A DNA stretch of 64,000 nucleotides from Roseospira marina (GTDB taxonomy: Bacteria > Pseudomonadota > Alphaproteobacteria > Rhodospirillales > Rhodospirillaceae): contig NZ_JACIGJ010000006.1 in NCBI RefSeq assembly GCF_014197855.1, positions 205,740 to 269,739 on the forward strand, read 5' to 3'. Within the stretch, counting starts at the first letter, position 1. Every line of letters begins with the position of its first letter. Below the pieces are notes generated by a model, which ran no database searches, had not been told where the DNA came from, and saw nothing but the letters and a program-made list of their open reading frames with translations. A program made the translations under genes and the position numbers. This document shows positions 19,420-29,007 of this stretch, one piece after another.

Positions 19420-21492
19420 ATGCTAAATCGCGGATCGGAGTGGCGCAGGTGGGAGCCACATATCCATGCACCTGGCACGGTGATGAACAATCAGTTCAGC
19501 GGGCCGAACGCATGGGACGACTATCTCAAGGCGCTTGAACAGGCGACGCCAATCATCGAGGCGATTGCTGTCACTGACTACTACGTTACCGACACTTATC
19601 GGGAAGTCCTGCGACACCGGGATGCGGGCAGACTCCCGAACACAGCCCTCATCTTTCCGAACGTGGAGGTAAGGCTCGACGTTGCGACTTCGAAAGGAGG
19701 CTTCGTCAATCTGCACCTGTTCGTCAGCCCCGAAGATCCCCAGCACATCGAAGAGTTGCAACGGCTATTGTCGCGTCTGCAGTTCAACGCGATGCAGGAT
19801 CGGTTCGACTGCACGCGCGCCGACCTGATCAGGCTGGGTAAGAAAGCGGATCCGAACATTACCGACGATGGAGCCGCACTCGCCTATGGCGCTAGCCAGT
19901 TCAAGGTCAATTTCCAGCAGCTTCGGGAAGTGTATGCGGAGAGCGGCTGGGCGAAGAAGAACATTCTGATCGGCGTGGCGGGTGGGGCGAACGATGGAAC
20001 ATCGGGCGTTCGAGAGGCGGCCGATCAAACCATCCGACGTGAGATCGAAGGCTTTGCCCATGTGATATTCGCCAGCAGCGAAGCGCAGCGGGAATTCTGG
20101 CTAGGCCGCAAACCTTCAATGTCGGCCGATGAAATTCGTAAAGTGTACGGTGGCTTGAAGCCGTGCCTGCATGGAAGCGACGCACATGACCTCGAGAGTG
20201 TTGCTTCTCCGTTCGGGGACCGCTTCTCCTGGATCAAGGGTGGGCTTGAATTCGACGCGCTGCGGCAAGCATGTATCGACCCGGGCGACCGGGCGCATGT
20301 CGGGAGCGAGCCGCCAGCGTCGGCAACGCCTTCGCAGGTGATTGCCGGGATCGAGGTTCTCGATGCGCCATGGATGAAGACGTCGACCATACCGCTCAAT
20401 CCGGGCCTGGTGGCGATCATCGGGGCCCGCGGTTCCGGCAAGACGGCGCTGGCAGACATGATCGCAGCGGGCTGCGACTCGATCCCTGACGATGCCTGGA
20501 AAGCAGACGAATGGGCAAACCCCTCCTTCCTCGTTCGCGCTCGCCCACTTGTGGGTGACGCAAAGGTAAGGGTGAAGTGGGCGGCTGGAGAACCCGAAAC
20601 ACGCGCTCTTAATGGCTCGGACGCCAACGGGCCGTTCAGCTATGAACGCGTGCGATATCTGTCTCAGCAGTTTGTCGAGGAGCTTTGCTCGTCAAGTGGC
20701 CTGGCTATCGCGGAGGAGCGCGGCTTCCGCGATGAACTGAACATCTCGGTACTCGCAAAGATCATGCTCGCGGAACGCTTCGCCCCTGAGCTCTACGACG
20801 CGATGGCGCGCGGTTCCGCGAACACCGGAGCGTCGGAGGAACTCGCGGCGCTCGAAGCCGTGGTCGCGGCCCCTCCCTCCGGCTTGGAGACGAAGTCGGC
20901 GGACGGGAAAACGACTGGTCCGTCCACGGAGACTTCGTTGCCCGATTGGCCAAACATCGAATGGGCGAAGCAGTGGGCGGCCATTGATCCGCCGCTCGCC
21001 GAAAACGATCTTAGACCATACGTCTTCGTAACCCGAGACAGGCGAAGCGTTTTTGGCGCGGTCACATCCCTGGGCGAACTGGACGAACTCGTCGCCAAGC
21101 TTCAGGGCTCGCCGCTACAGGTGAAGCAGGCTGCGGCGGAAGTTGCTCGGCTTCAGTCGATTGAAGCGGAACAGGTCTTCGATGCGCTGCGCGCCAAAGT
21201 GCGAGATGCAGAGGACTTGGCCCAGGAGCCCGCGGGCGTGAAGGGGCTGGCCGAGATGGCGCGTCAGCATCCCTTCCTTCAGAGGCCGTTGCTTTCTTTC
21301 GTGCAGGATCTTCCCGTCTCCAAACTCGGCCCTTGGACTGTCAGCGGCTGGGCGTCAGTCTTCAGCGAAATCGACGTAGGTTCGGACTTTGCGACGACGC
21401 TCAAGGGATGGGCCGATCAGGACGATAACAAGCCGCTAAAGGCTGCAGCGAGCGCGGCGATGAAACTCTCCAGCAAGCGGAAGCGTAGCTGA
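19420..21492 (+). CDS. TrlF-QatA chimeric ATPase at head of qat operon
   Basis: 690 residues in one open frame with two parts. Residues 1 to about 440 match TrlF-type proteins: a PHP phosphoesterase-like start (WEPHIHAPGT, IAVTDYYVTDTYREV, CLHGSDAHDLES) and the beginning of an SMC/ABC-like ATPase with Walker A GARGSGKT at 335-342. From about residue 441 (base 20740; ISVLAKIMLAERF) to the end it matches the C-terminal part of QatA, a KAP-family P-loop ATPase (ENDLRPYVFVTRD). Missing are the TrlF signature/Walker B half and the QatA N-terminal Walker A domain. The stop overlaps qatB by one base. It is either an in-frame deletion between two neighbouring defence genes or a new hybrid; the clean frame leaves both open. 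Confidence 0.72.
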   Translation: MLNRGSEWRRWEPHIHAPGTVMNNQFSGPNAWDDYLKALEQATPIIEAIAVTDYYVTDTYREVLRHRDAGRLPNTALIFPNVEVRLDVATSKGGFVNLHLFVSPEDPQHIEELQRLLSRLQFNAMQDRFDCTRADLIRLGKKADPNITDDGAALAYGASQFKVNFQQLREVYAESGWAKKNILIGVAGGANDGTSGVREAADQTIRREIEGFAHVIFASSEAQREFWLGRKPSMSADEIRKVYGGLKPCLHGSDAHDLESVASPFGDRFSWIKGGLEFDALRQACIDPGDRAHVGSEPPASATPSQVIAGIEVLDAPWMKTSTIPLNPGLVAIIGARGSGKTALADMIAAGCDSIPDDAWKADEWANPSFLVRARPLVGDAKVRVKWAAGEPETRALNGSDANGPFSYERVRYLSQQFVEELCSSSGLAIAEERGFRDELNISVLAKIMLAERFAPELYDAMARGSANTGASEELAALEAVVAAPPSGLETKSADGKTTGPSTETSLPDWPNIEWAKQWAAIDPPLAENDLRPYVFVTRDRRSVFGAVTSLGELDELVAKLQGSPLQVKQAAAEVARLQSIEAEQVFDALRAKVRDAEDLAQEPAGVKGLAEMARQHPFLQRPLLSFVQDLPVSKLGPWTVSGWASVFSEIDVGSDFATTLKGWADQDDNKPLKAAASAAMKLSSKRKRS

Positions 21493-22373
21493 TGGGGACG
21501 TCCGGAACATTCGGCGGCTCCAAAAACGGGCTGGTTCCGAGCTGGGTCGACGAGCCCGCGTCGCCACCCGCGGCCGCGCCCGACAATGCCGAGCCAGAAG
21601 CCACAGGGGGCGACGGGAACGGGGGACCGGATCAAAACGGGGAGGCGCCGGCCGGGCCGACACCGGCTCAGGCATACCCGCCGATACCTGCCGTTCCAGC
21701 GAGTTCGGGTCTCGGTGGCGCTCGCGGGAACATGACGAGGGGTGCGCGAACATCTGATGAGCGAGCCCTGCGGCGTGGCGCGAGCCGATATGTAGGTGCG
21801 AGCGGTGGCGGACGCGCTGCGGCGAGCCGTATGCCGAACTCCCGCGCCGTGGCCGGAGGCGTAGCCGGCCTCGCGAGGAACTTCGTAAATCAGGGTCCGG
21901 CAGAGGCGCTGAGGCGGTTCAATCTTGAGGGCATGGCGGGGGCTCCCGCCGAGGACGTGTTCGTCGCTTTGACGGATATGCTGTGTCCTGCGGGCGGCAC
22001 CATTGACGAAGCGATCGCGAGGGACGCGATGCTTGAGACGGTCGCCGACCTGGCCGCCGCGGGTGTCGGGAACTTCGATGAGCTCTCCGCAGACGATTTG
22101 CGCGAGTTCTTCATCGGTGTGGTGAGCCGCTCGATCGAAGGCAAAATTCTCAATGAGGTAGGGACCAACGCCATCGCGGCGCCTTCGGATATCGGCGGGG
22201 TCGAACGCGCACAAGCCATGTTGCATGACTTCGTCGAAGGTTGTGTGCGCGATGAGTTCGATGTGCTCGGAACCGATCTGAGCGACCTGGATGCGACGGC
22301 CATCGATAGCTTCGTCGACGATCTCTACAGCGCAGCACTCGATCTGGTCGAAGCCTTGGGAGACGACGGATGA
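21492..22373 (+). CDS. qatB: QatB, Qat anti-phage system component
   Basis: 293 residues beginning MGTSGTFGGSKNGLVPSWVD, the characteristic start of QatB. The N-terminal third is Gly/Pro/Ala-rich and probably disordered. From about residue 85 it is helical (ASRYVGASGGGRAAASRM, then VFVALTDMLCPAGGTIDEAI). The biochemical role is unknown in the family; in QatABCD the gene is required for defence. The ATG overlaps the upstream stop (TGATG) and the stop overlaps qatC (ATGA), so the four genes are one transcript. Confidence 0.83.
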   Translation: MGTSGTFGGSKNGLVPSWVDEPASPPAAAPDNAEPEATGGDGNGGPDQNGEAPAGPTPAQAYPPIPAVPASSGLGGARGNMTRGARTSDERALRRGASRYVGASGGGRAAASRMPNSRAVAGGVAGLARNFVNQGPAEALRRFNLEGMAGAPAEDVFVALTDMLCPAGGTIDEAIARDAMLETVADLAAAGVGNFDELSADDLREFFIGVVSRSIEGKILNEVGTNAIAAPSDIGGVERAQAMLHDFVEGCVRDEFDVLGTDLSDLDATAIDSFVDDLYSAALDLVEALGDDG

Positions 22374-23737
22374 GAAGGTTCAGTCTGATCGGTCGGCTCG
22401 GTCCCGACGACAAGGGCAAGATCAACTTGGTCCAGTCCGACTCCGACGTATTCGAGATCGATTTCCTGGACGGTGACCTGCGCATGGGATTCGGCATCGG
22501 TCACGCGTTAGACCAACTCGCCTCCCTCGGGCTGCAACCCTCGGAGAAGGGAATTGACCTCGCCGTCCTCGCCGCGCTTGTCAACGCCGGGGACACGAGA
22601 GTCTCCCGAAAGTTGAACGCACAAGATGGCTGGACCCGCGAGATCGATCTCTACATCCCGGTGTCCACCTCTTCGGCCTGGACGGCGAGCACGAGATCGA
22701 TTGAGTCGATGTTGCGCTTTCTCTCCGGGGACCGGTGGCGTGTCTTCTTCCGCGACCGGACGAAGAGGACCAGAACCCTCGCCGTCGCTCCGAAACGCTT
22801 GGCGATTGACGGGCTGACAAAGGTCAGCCTCCTGTCCGGCGGTTTGGACAGTCTCATCGGCGCAGTCGATCTCCTGAGCGGCAGTGAACGCCCGCTGTTC
22901 GTCAGTCACTACTGGGATGGCGAGACTGCCAAAGCCCAAGCCTATATCCTCGACCGGTTGGAAAACCGGTTCGGCAAAGAGGCTTTCAAGAGTCTCCGGG
23001 TGCGGCTCGGTTTCGACAAGCACCATCTCACCACCGGGGAGACGGAGAACACCCAGCGTGGACGATCCTTCCTCTTCTACTCGCTGGCGACGCTGGCAGC
23101 GTCGGCGATCGATGGACGGACCACGGTCGACATACCGGAGAACGGCCTCATTGCGCTCAACGTGCCCCTTGATCCGTTGCGATTTGGGGCACTGAGCACG
23201 CGGACGGCGCATCCGCACTTCATCGCGAGCATGCAGAGGCTAATCGACGCTCTCGCCCTCGATGTCGAACTGAACAACCCGTACAGGCACATGACGAAGG
23301 GCGAGATGGTTGCGAACTGCGCCGACAAACCTTTCCTTGAGAAGATCGTGGCGAACTCCATGTCTTGCTCGTCGCCGGCGAAGGCGCGTTACAAGAAGCT
23401 CTCCCCTCGACACTGCGGGTACTGCGTTCCGTGCCTGATCCGGAGAGCTTCGCTCGAAGTCGGTCTCGATGGAGACGATGAGACGCTTTACACGGTTGAG
23501 GATCTGAAGGGGCATATCCTGGCCTCCGACCAGCCCGAAGGGGAGCACGTCCGGTCCTTCCAGCTGATGGCCAAGCGGATCAGGGCGAAGCCGGATCTCG
23601 CGAAGATACTGGTCCACAAGCCCGGTCCGCTCCATGACAAGCCGGATGAGATACCGGATTATGCCGACGTGTTTCGACGTGGCGTCCTTGAAGTCGCCGA
23701 GCTCCTGAAAGGTGTTCGGGCACGGCCGGGCGGGTGA
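22370..23737 (+). CDS. qatC: QatC, QueC-like ATP-pyrophosphatase
   Basis: 455 residues. A PP-loop SGGLDSL at about residue 155 marks the QueC/7-cyano-7-deazaguanine synthase-like nucleotide alpha-hydrolase fold. A C-terminal cysteine cluster (SCSSPAKAR, HCGYCVPCLIRRAS) corresponds to the zinc-binding Cys set of QueC. QueC family members make a nitrile from a carboxylate with ATP; in Qat, a protein or nucleic acid modification has been proposed. It is longer than stand-alone QueC by an N-terminal extension of about 145 residues. Confidence 0.85.
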   Translation: MRRFSLIGRLGPDDKGKINLVQSDSDVFEIDFLDGDLRMGFGIGHALDQLASLGLQPSEKGIDLAVLAALVNAGDTRVSRKLNAQDGWTREIDLYIPVSTSSAWTASTRSIESMLRFLSGDRWRVFFRDRTKRTRTLAVAPKRLAIDGLTKVSLLSGGLDSLIGAVDLLSGSERPLFVSHYWDGETAKAQAYILDRLENRFGKEAFKSLRVRLGFDKHHLTTGETENTQRGRSFLFYSLATLAASAIDGRTTVDIPENGLIALNVPLDPLRFGALSTRTAHPHFIASMQRLIDALALDVELNNPYRHMTKGEMVANCADKPFLEKIVANSMSCSSPAKARYKKLSPRHCGYCVPCLIRRASLEVGLDGDDETLYTVEDLKGHILASDQPEGEHVRSFQLMAKRIRAKPDLAKILVHKPGPLHDKPDEIPDYADVFRRGVLEVAELLKGVRARPGG

Positions 23738-24489
23738 TCATGCGGCCTGACTACGTGGATTTCCATACGCATCTCGACCTCTATCCCGACCTCGCGAGAG
23801 CGATCGCGGCCTGCGATCGCAAGCGCGTAGCGACCTTGGCGGTCACGACGACCCCGAAGGCGTTTGAAAGGAATGTCGAACTGTCCGCAGACAGCGACTT
23901 CGTAAGGGTTGGGCTCGGTCTGCATCCGCAGCTCGTCGCCGATCGGCATCTCGAGCTCGACCTGTTCGAGAAGCTCTTGCCGCGGACGCGTTACGTCGGG
24001 GAGATCGGGCTTGATCGCGGACCCGCTCATTATCGCTCTTTCGAGCTGCAACAGTCGGTCTTCGGCAGAATTCTTCGAGCCTGCGCTCAGCAAGGCGACA
24101 AGATCTTGAGTCTGCATAGTGTCAGGGCGACGAAGTCGGTCCTGGACATGCTCGATGAGCATCTACCGCCAGATCGGGCGCGCGTCGTCTTGCATTGGTT
24201 CACTGGCAGCAAGGCCGATGTGCGCAGGGCCGTTGATCGCGGCTGCTATTTCTCCGTTAACGAGGGCATGCTCGCTTCCGCGACCGGATTGCGCGTGATG
24301 CGCGAAATACCAATCGACCGTGTTCTGACCGAGACGGACGGCCCCTTCCTCACTCGCGGTGATAAGCCGATCAACCCTGGCGATGTTGGTCGTGCCGTCG
24401 AAATGATTGCTTCCTCCGTCGGCTCGACAATCGAGGGCGTCCGTTCCCAGATAATCTCAAATCTTAAGAGCCTCGTTCAGAGCGACTAG
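23734..24489 (+). CDS. qatD: QatD, TatD-like metal-dependent DNase
   Basis: 251 residues from GTG 23734, which overlaps the qatC stop (GTGA); an ATG at 23740 is the alternative. The TatD amidohydrolase-fold residues are visible: DFHTHLD (His-x-His), the Glu in GEIGLD, the His in SLHSVRA, LHWFTG and the Asp in LTETDGPFL. It acts as a 3'-5' exonuclease or phosphoesterase in the family. As the last gene of the qat operon it is the likely nuclease arm of defence. Convergent with the next gene (43 bases between stops). Confidence 0.87.
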   Translation: MIMRPDYVDFHTHLDLYPDLARAIAACDRKRVATLAVTTTPKAFERNVELSADSDFVRVGLGLHPQLVADRHLELDLFEKLLPRTRYVGEIGLDRGPAHYRSFELQQSVFGRILRACAQQGDKILSLHSVRATKSVLDMLDEHLPPDRARVVLHWFTGSKADVRRAVDRGCYFSVNEGMLASATGLRVMREIPIDRVLTETDGPFLTRGDKPINPGDVGRAVEMIASSVGSTIEGVRSQIISNLKSLVQSD

Positions 24490-24532
24490 ACGATGCCTTC
24501 TATGGCAATGGTGATCCGTGGGCATATGACAG

Positions 24533-25270
24533 TTATTCGTGGCCTGCCGCTTCGGCTCGCAGGGCCTGGATGGCCTGTGCGTAGTCCTCGGAGGTCAGCC
24601 AGTGGGGTGCCCGCTTTTCAATTCTCTGCCAGATCTCGCCATCGTCAAATGTACGGATGCCATGGCGCACATTCTCAAGGAAGTACCGCTCATAGCCGCC
24701 GCTCTGACTGAGCCACGCATCTGCGACGGAATGCGCCCGAGGCGGCACAGTGATCGGCTTGGTGGCAGTGGCCAGTATGACATCCATGTCCGCTGGTGCC
24801 CCGTTCTCGGTTTCCGGCCAGACGATATCGAGATTGCCATCCGCATCAACTACAGAGAGGCCTTCCGTTCGACACGTCCGGAAATGGATTTTCCAAGCCT
24901 CTGCCAGCGCTTCTCTGGCTTCATCACTCCCAAGCAGAAGCAGCGCCCCGACGCAGCCCCAACCACTACCGATCGTGCCTGATCGGGAGTTGGGAGCTTC
25001 CGCCTTCCACAGGGCCTCGACTTCGTCTTTCAAGTCTTCGATCGTCTCAATCTCCTGCTGACATGGCACAAGAGCCGCCATGCCTGACGGATCGTTGCGT
25101 CGAAAAGTCATCGTGTAGGTGTTGCCCCGCGAGTTCGACTTGCGCCCGTAATAAATAGGTGCGCGCACCGGGATACTGGCACTCATGTCCAGCCGCCTTT
25201 TGCGCCAGTCGGTCCGCCCGTTTTCTTCGTCCCAGTACAGAGAGCCTATGATCAGGATGCCGCATTTCAT
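24533..25270 (-). CDS. Uncharacterised protein in defence island
   Basis: 245 residues from the ATG at 25270 (MKCGILIIGSLYWDEENG). I do not recognise a named family. Visible features are the N-terminal hydrophobic strand CGILIIGSLYWD, reminiscent of the YGSL motif of gamma-glutamylcyclotransferase-like folds, then RAPIYYGRKSNSRGNTYTM, IGSGWGCVGALLLLG in the middle and an acidic/aromatic C-terminal third. There is no signal or membrane segment. It sits alone, convergent with qatD and 107 bases from the helicase stop. A role in defence is suggested by position only. Confidence 0.6.
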   Translation of the reverse strand: MKCGILIIGSLYWDEENGRTDWRKRRLDMSASIPVRAPIYYGRKSNSRGNTYTMTFRRNDPSGMAALVPCQQEIETIEDLKDEVEALWKAEAPNSRSGTIGSGWGCVGALLLLGSDEAREALAEAWKIHFRTCRTEGLSVVDADGNLDIVWPETENGAPADMDVILATATKPITVPPRAHSVADAWLSQSGGYERYFLENVRHGIRTFDDGEIWQRIEKRAPHWLTSEDYAQAIQALRAEAAGHE

Positions 25271-25386
25271 CAAGAACAACCTAGCACATAGATACTGATT
25301 GGAATTGCTCTAAGGATTGAGATTGTATGGAGATTGTCTGTCATTAAACCGTCGTTCGTAGTGTGCGACGTGGCCTGCGCTAGCGC

Positions 25387-28300
25387 CTACTTTCGCCTGA
25401 TTTGCTGAATTAGTCTGACTGCGTCGGAACTGAGATGGCTACTTTCGAGCGTCTCGATCAGGCGCCCTGGGAAATTAGTCTCGTACCAAGCCTTCTTTTT
25501 ATCGCGATGTGCCGAATACTCCTCATCTGACGTCATCCCCCAGTGTTCCCAGAAGTATTTTTCACCACCCACTCGAAGCGTGAAATCCGGTAGAAAGAAG
25601 CTGCCGTCTCCAGCATAGAGTGGCTCTTCATATGTAAATGGGATACCTGCTTGATGGAGCAGGTTCGCGATTATCACCTCGGATTTTGACCGCACCATGT
25701 CGCCGCTGAGCGCTTCATGGATCTTGCCGCTTTCATACCAGTCGCTTCTAGCCAACAGCCGATCATCGACGGTCCTGAAATGGCCGAAAAGCGACGACGA
25801 AACGAGTACACTCTGAGCATTCTCTTTGCGCCGCGCGTCCAACAACGGTGAGAGATTACCTTGCACGTACAGCCTGCAACGGCCCTGGGCGCGCGTTAAT
25901 GCGGTATAGAGAAGCTCCGCACTCAGCGGTCGCCGAGACGCAGGGAGGACAACAAATGTCTGCTCGAACTCGCTTCCTTGTGACTTATGGATCGAAATTG
26001 CATAGGCGAGCTCAAGATTGTTCTCGACGCTCTCAGACGTGAATCTTCCTTTTGTCGCGGTGGGAATGTCGCGACCATAGTTTACGCAAATCTTTTCTTT
26101 TCTCGCGAACTTCACCTGAAACCGCTTCAGGCGCTTCTTGCTGTAGCCCGCAAACACCTTCTTCAGGTCTGCTCGATCGAAGTTGTGAGGTTCGACATAC
26201 CCGATTTCTCCGTTAAAAAGCTCAACTTGGCGGGCTTTTCCGATAGCGAAATCAAAGGCCCACAGTCCCCGTCGAGATGTTCTGTTCTGGATCTGGATGA
26301 CCTTGTCGTTCAACGTGATGCCGTCAACTGCACCCACCCGATCTATCAGGTCATTCGTCAAAACAGATTGAAGCTCAATATTCAGCGCCTCGACGCCATG
26401 AAGCTCCCCGCGGTGAGGGGTTAAGACCTGCAAGCGCTCGGGATTGTTCTGGACGATCTCATTGCGCCACAACTTATAAATTGGCGGGTCCGCCTCTTCT
26501 TGCGGCAGGACTGAGACCAGGTCTGACACTAGGCTAGCCACGAGGTCATCGGCCGAGTTCCAATAGACAACATCCAGATCTTCGTCGATCTTCCCCCCTT
26601 GGTGCACCTTCTGAAGGAGCTGCTCTGCCTCAGGCGTCGTTTGTTGGCTTTGCACCGCCGAATCTACCAAAAATAGTTCTGCCAGGTCGAGGATGCCTTG
26701 CCCCTTCCCGTCGAGCCTATTTTCCATCTGACGCATATTTGTCTCAAGAACCGCCAGATTATGCGTTTCGGCTTCGCGCAGCCATTCGATGATATCCGAG
26801 AAGACGCGCCCCCTGCCGATCGGAGGAAGCTGATTGTGATCGCCAACAAGGATCAGACGCTTCACGTTTTGCCATTCGATTGATCGGAAGAATGTGGCGG
26901 CGAGCCCAAGATCAAGCATGGATGTTTCGTCGATGACGATCGTGCCTTCGAGATCAGAGCGTTTTCCTCCCCATCTCTTGAAAGTCAGGTTGTCATTGAG
27001 CCAGCCGTTTGAAGCCAAGAAGGAGTGGATCGTCGACACGTCGACACCAGCTATCTTGTGACGTTCGAATACGGCGCGTACACGGTCCGTTGCCTTGCCG
27101 GTCGGCGTCATCACATGGATCGGCGCGCCAACTCCCTCGACCTGCCGGATGCCTTTCACTATGGCACGGATGATCGTCGTCTTTCCGGTGCCCGCACGAC
27201 CGGACACAACCGAAAGAGGCAACCTAAATATTTGAGCACATTGCTCTGCTTGGGCTGCGACTGCCTTCTGGTATTTCTCGCCACCCTTCTTCGAGAGGAG
27301 CGATTCATCATCGGAAACAGCTCGCAGCCAAAACCCATCCGGGAGGGGGCGGGACAGAGCAATGGTGGGCCGGTCGAAAAGCTCTGTGAGCGCCTTTTCG
27401 ACCCTACGCTCATCCTGAAATACCTGCTTCAGATAGAGGTAGAGGCGCTCGTCTTCTTTTTTGAGCACCAAAGCTTTTTCGAGCGAATCTCGGTCAACCT
27501 CAAAATATCGCAGGCTGAAATTATGCCGTTTCCATTCCGGCATCCGATCCATTCGGGCATTGATTTCCTTCAGAATGATATCCGCCGGACGGAAGGTCTG
27601 ATTATGTTCGCGTCGTAATTGTTCCACGCACAGCGAACGAAGCCTGCGAGGATCATCAAGGAGCATGTCGCATAGTACATCACCGCCGAGCTCCGGTGAC
27701 GGAAAAACCCCGCGATCGATCGTACTCCATGGGATAATGTCTTCGGGCGCATCTCCGACAAAGAGTTCGCTTAGCAGATAGGGGTCTTCGACAATTTCCT
27801 TCAGGCCTTCAGGCAGGCCATGCGCGGTACGCTTCTGGCCAACAATGCTTTCAAGCTGATCGAGATAGAGGTCGATGCGCACCGCGATTATTTTGAGGAA
27901 CATGCGCACATCGTCTTCCAGCAACTGCCAGGAACGCGAGACACGTTTCGCCACGAGCCCAGTCAGTTCTAGTTCGGGGCAGTCCTTTCCGCTGTCGAGA
28001 GCATCGAAGAAGAGCTCGTAGGCCTTCTTCTCCTCCCTCCTGTCGCAATACCATTTGGCGTTGTTGATGCTGACTTCAGCATCGAGAAGATCCATTACCG
28101 TAAGCAGGCCAGGATATAGGCCGCGCCGCTGCCAAAGCTTGCCGATTTGCGCCTGTATCCATTTTGCACGAAGGTCCCAATCTTCCTGGGTATCTCCGAT
28201 CTCTTTGAGCCGGCCTATGGCATCGAGCAGCTGTTCCAGCATCCCGATGGCAGTGTCATCGGTGAGGTGACGCGCACCGTATTTGCACGTGGCGGAATTT

Positions 28301-29007
28301 TCAGGTGTGACGAGGATCTTCTCGAGAATTTCGGGTTTGTCGCGATAGGCGTGATAGGGAATGCGAAAACCTTCATCAGGGTAGTAGGACGTCACATTGC
28401 GTGCCCAAACCATGCCCTGAGCGAAGCGCTTTTTTATGTCGTCCGTGGCGTTCGGATAAAAAAGCGGTTTGCCGACCTGTTTCACTCGCGAGACCCCGAC
28501 GATCACATATTTGGGGTCATTCTCGTCGGTGAACGGGTTGGAGTGGTTGGCATAGTAGAAGATCAGGCTTTCGCCATCGTCCAGTTCTGCGAAAAATTCG
28601 TCCGCGCCTCTGCGTCGCTTATCGTTATCGAGCCGGCCGTCAGTATAAACCTCATCGCCATACATGGCTTCATACGGCCAGACGCAGACGGTCGAAGGCG
28701 GGATATCCCATTCTTCCCGATCAGCACCATCGTAGAAGAAGTCTGGTGGATTGGAATAGCCGCGGATCGCGTCGGGCCCAAAGGCATTGATGCTGTATAT
28801 GCAGGGTGGCACGTCGTCACCCTTGAGCTTGCAGACCGCTTGGCCGGCGCAAGCCGTTTCCCTCTCCAAGTTCCGCTCTCGGTGGATCACGTCCCCAGGA
28901 TATGACTTCAGGCCAACGCAGTAGGTGTTGAGTTCTGGCTTCGAGCAGACGCGCCCGTTCCATCCGTCGTCATGCCAGGCGATGCGGGCAGTGAGATGCG
29001 TGGTCAT
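25387..29007 (-). CDS. Large SF1 helicase with C-terminal PD-(D/E)XK-like nuclease domain
   Basis: 1206 residues. The first ~550 residues are unlike known domains and probably recognise a partner or substrate. Walker A GRAGTGKTT (about residue 606), Walker B IVIDETSMLD (about 692), GDHNQLPPIG, AISIHKSQGSEF and LYTALTRAQGRCRLY mark a RecD/UvrD-type SF1 helicase. After it comes a nuclease-like module (RSKSEVIIANLL, FTYEEPLY, LPDFTLRVGG, YFWEHWG), the usual arrangement in helicase-nuclease fusions. It is the last gene of the hsd operon, overlapping the Abi gene (ATGA). Likely action: unwinding and cutting foreign DNA in concert with, or as backup to, the restriction complex. Confidence 0.85.
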   Translation of the reverse strand: MTTHLTARIAWHDDGWNGRVCSKPELNTYCVGLKSYPGDVIHRERNLERETACAGQAVCKLKGDDVPPCIYSINAFGPDAIRGYSNPPDFFYDGADREEWDIPPSTVCVWPYEAMYGDEVYTDGRLDNDKRRRGADEFFAELDDGESLIFYYANHSNPFTDENDPKYVIVGVSRVKQVGKPLFYPNATDDIKKRFAQGMVWARNVTSYYPDEGFRIPYHAYRDKPEILEKILVTPENSATCKYGARHLTDDTAIGMLEQLLDAIGRLKEIGDTQEDWDLRAKWIQAQIGKLWQRRGLYPGLLTVMDLLDAEVSINNAKWYCDRREEKKAYELFFDALDSGKDCPELELTGLVAKRVSRSWQLLEDDVRMFLKIIAVRIDLYLDQLESIVGQKRTAHGLPEGLKEIVEDPYLLSELFVGDAPEDIIPWSTIDRGVFPSPELGGDVLCDMLLDDPRRLRSLCVEQLRREHNQTFRPADIILKEINARMDRMPEWKRHNFSLRYFEVDRDSLEKALVLKKEDERLYLYLKQVFQDERRVEKALTELFDRPTIALSRPLPDGFWLRAVSDDESLLSKKGGEKYQKAVAAQAEQCAQIFRLPLSVVSGRAGTGKTTIIRAIVKGIRQVEGVGAPIHVMTPTGKATDRVRAVFERHKIAGVDVSTIHSFLASNGWLNDNLTFKRWGGKRSDLEGTIVIDETSMLDLGLAATFFRSIEWQNVKRLILVGDHNQLPPIGRGRVFSDIIEWLREAETHNLAVLETNMRQMENRLDGKGQGILDLAELFLVDSAVQSQQTTPEAEQLLQKVHQGGKIDEDLDVVYWNSADDLVASLVSDLVSVLPQEEADPPIYKLWRNEIVQNNPERLQVLTPHRGELHGVEALNIELQSVLTNDLIDRVGAVDGITLNDKVIQIQNRTSRRGLWAFDFAIGKARQVELFNGEIGYVEPHNFDRADLKKVFAGYSKKRLKRFQVKFARKEKICVNYGRDIPTATKGRFTSESVENNLELAYAISIHKSQGSEFEQTFVVLPASRRPLSAELLYTALTRAQGRCRLYVQGNLSPLLDARRKENAQSVLVSSSLFGHFRTVDDRLLARSDWYESGKIHEALSGDMVRSKSEVIIANLLHQAGIPFTYEEPLYAGDGSFFLPDFTLRVGGEKYFWEHWGMTSDEEYSAHRDKKKAWYETNFPGRLIETLESSHLSSDAVRLIQQIRRK

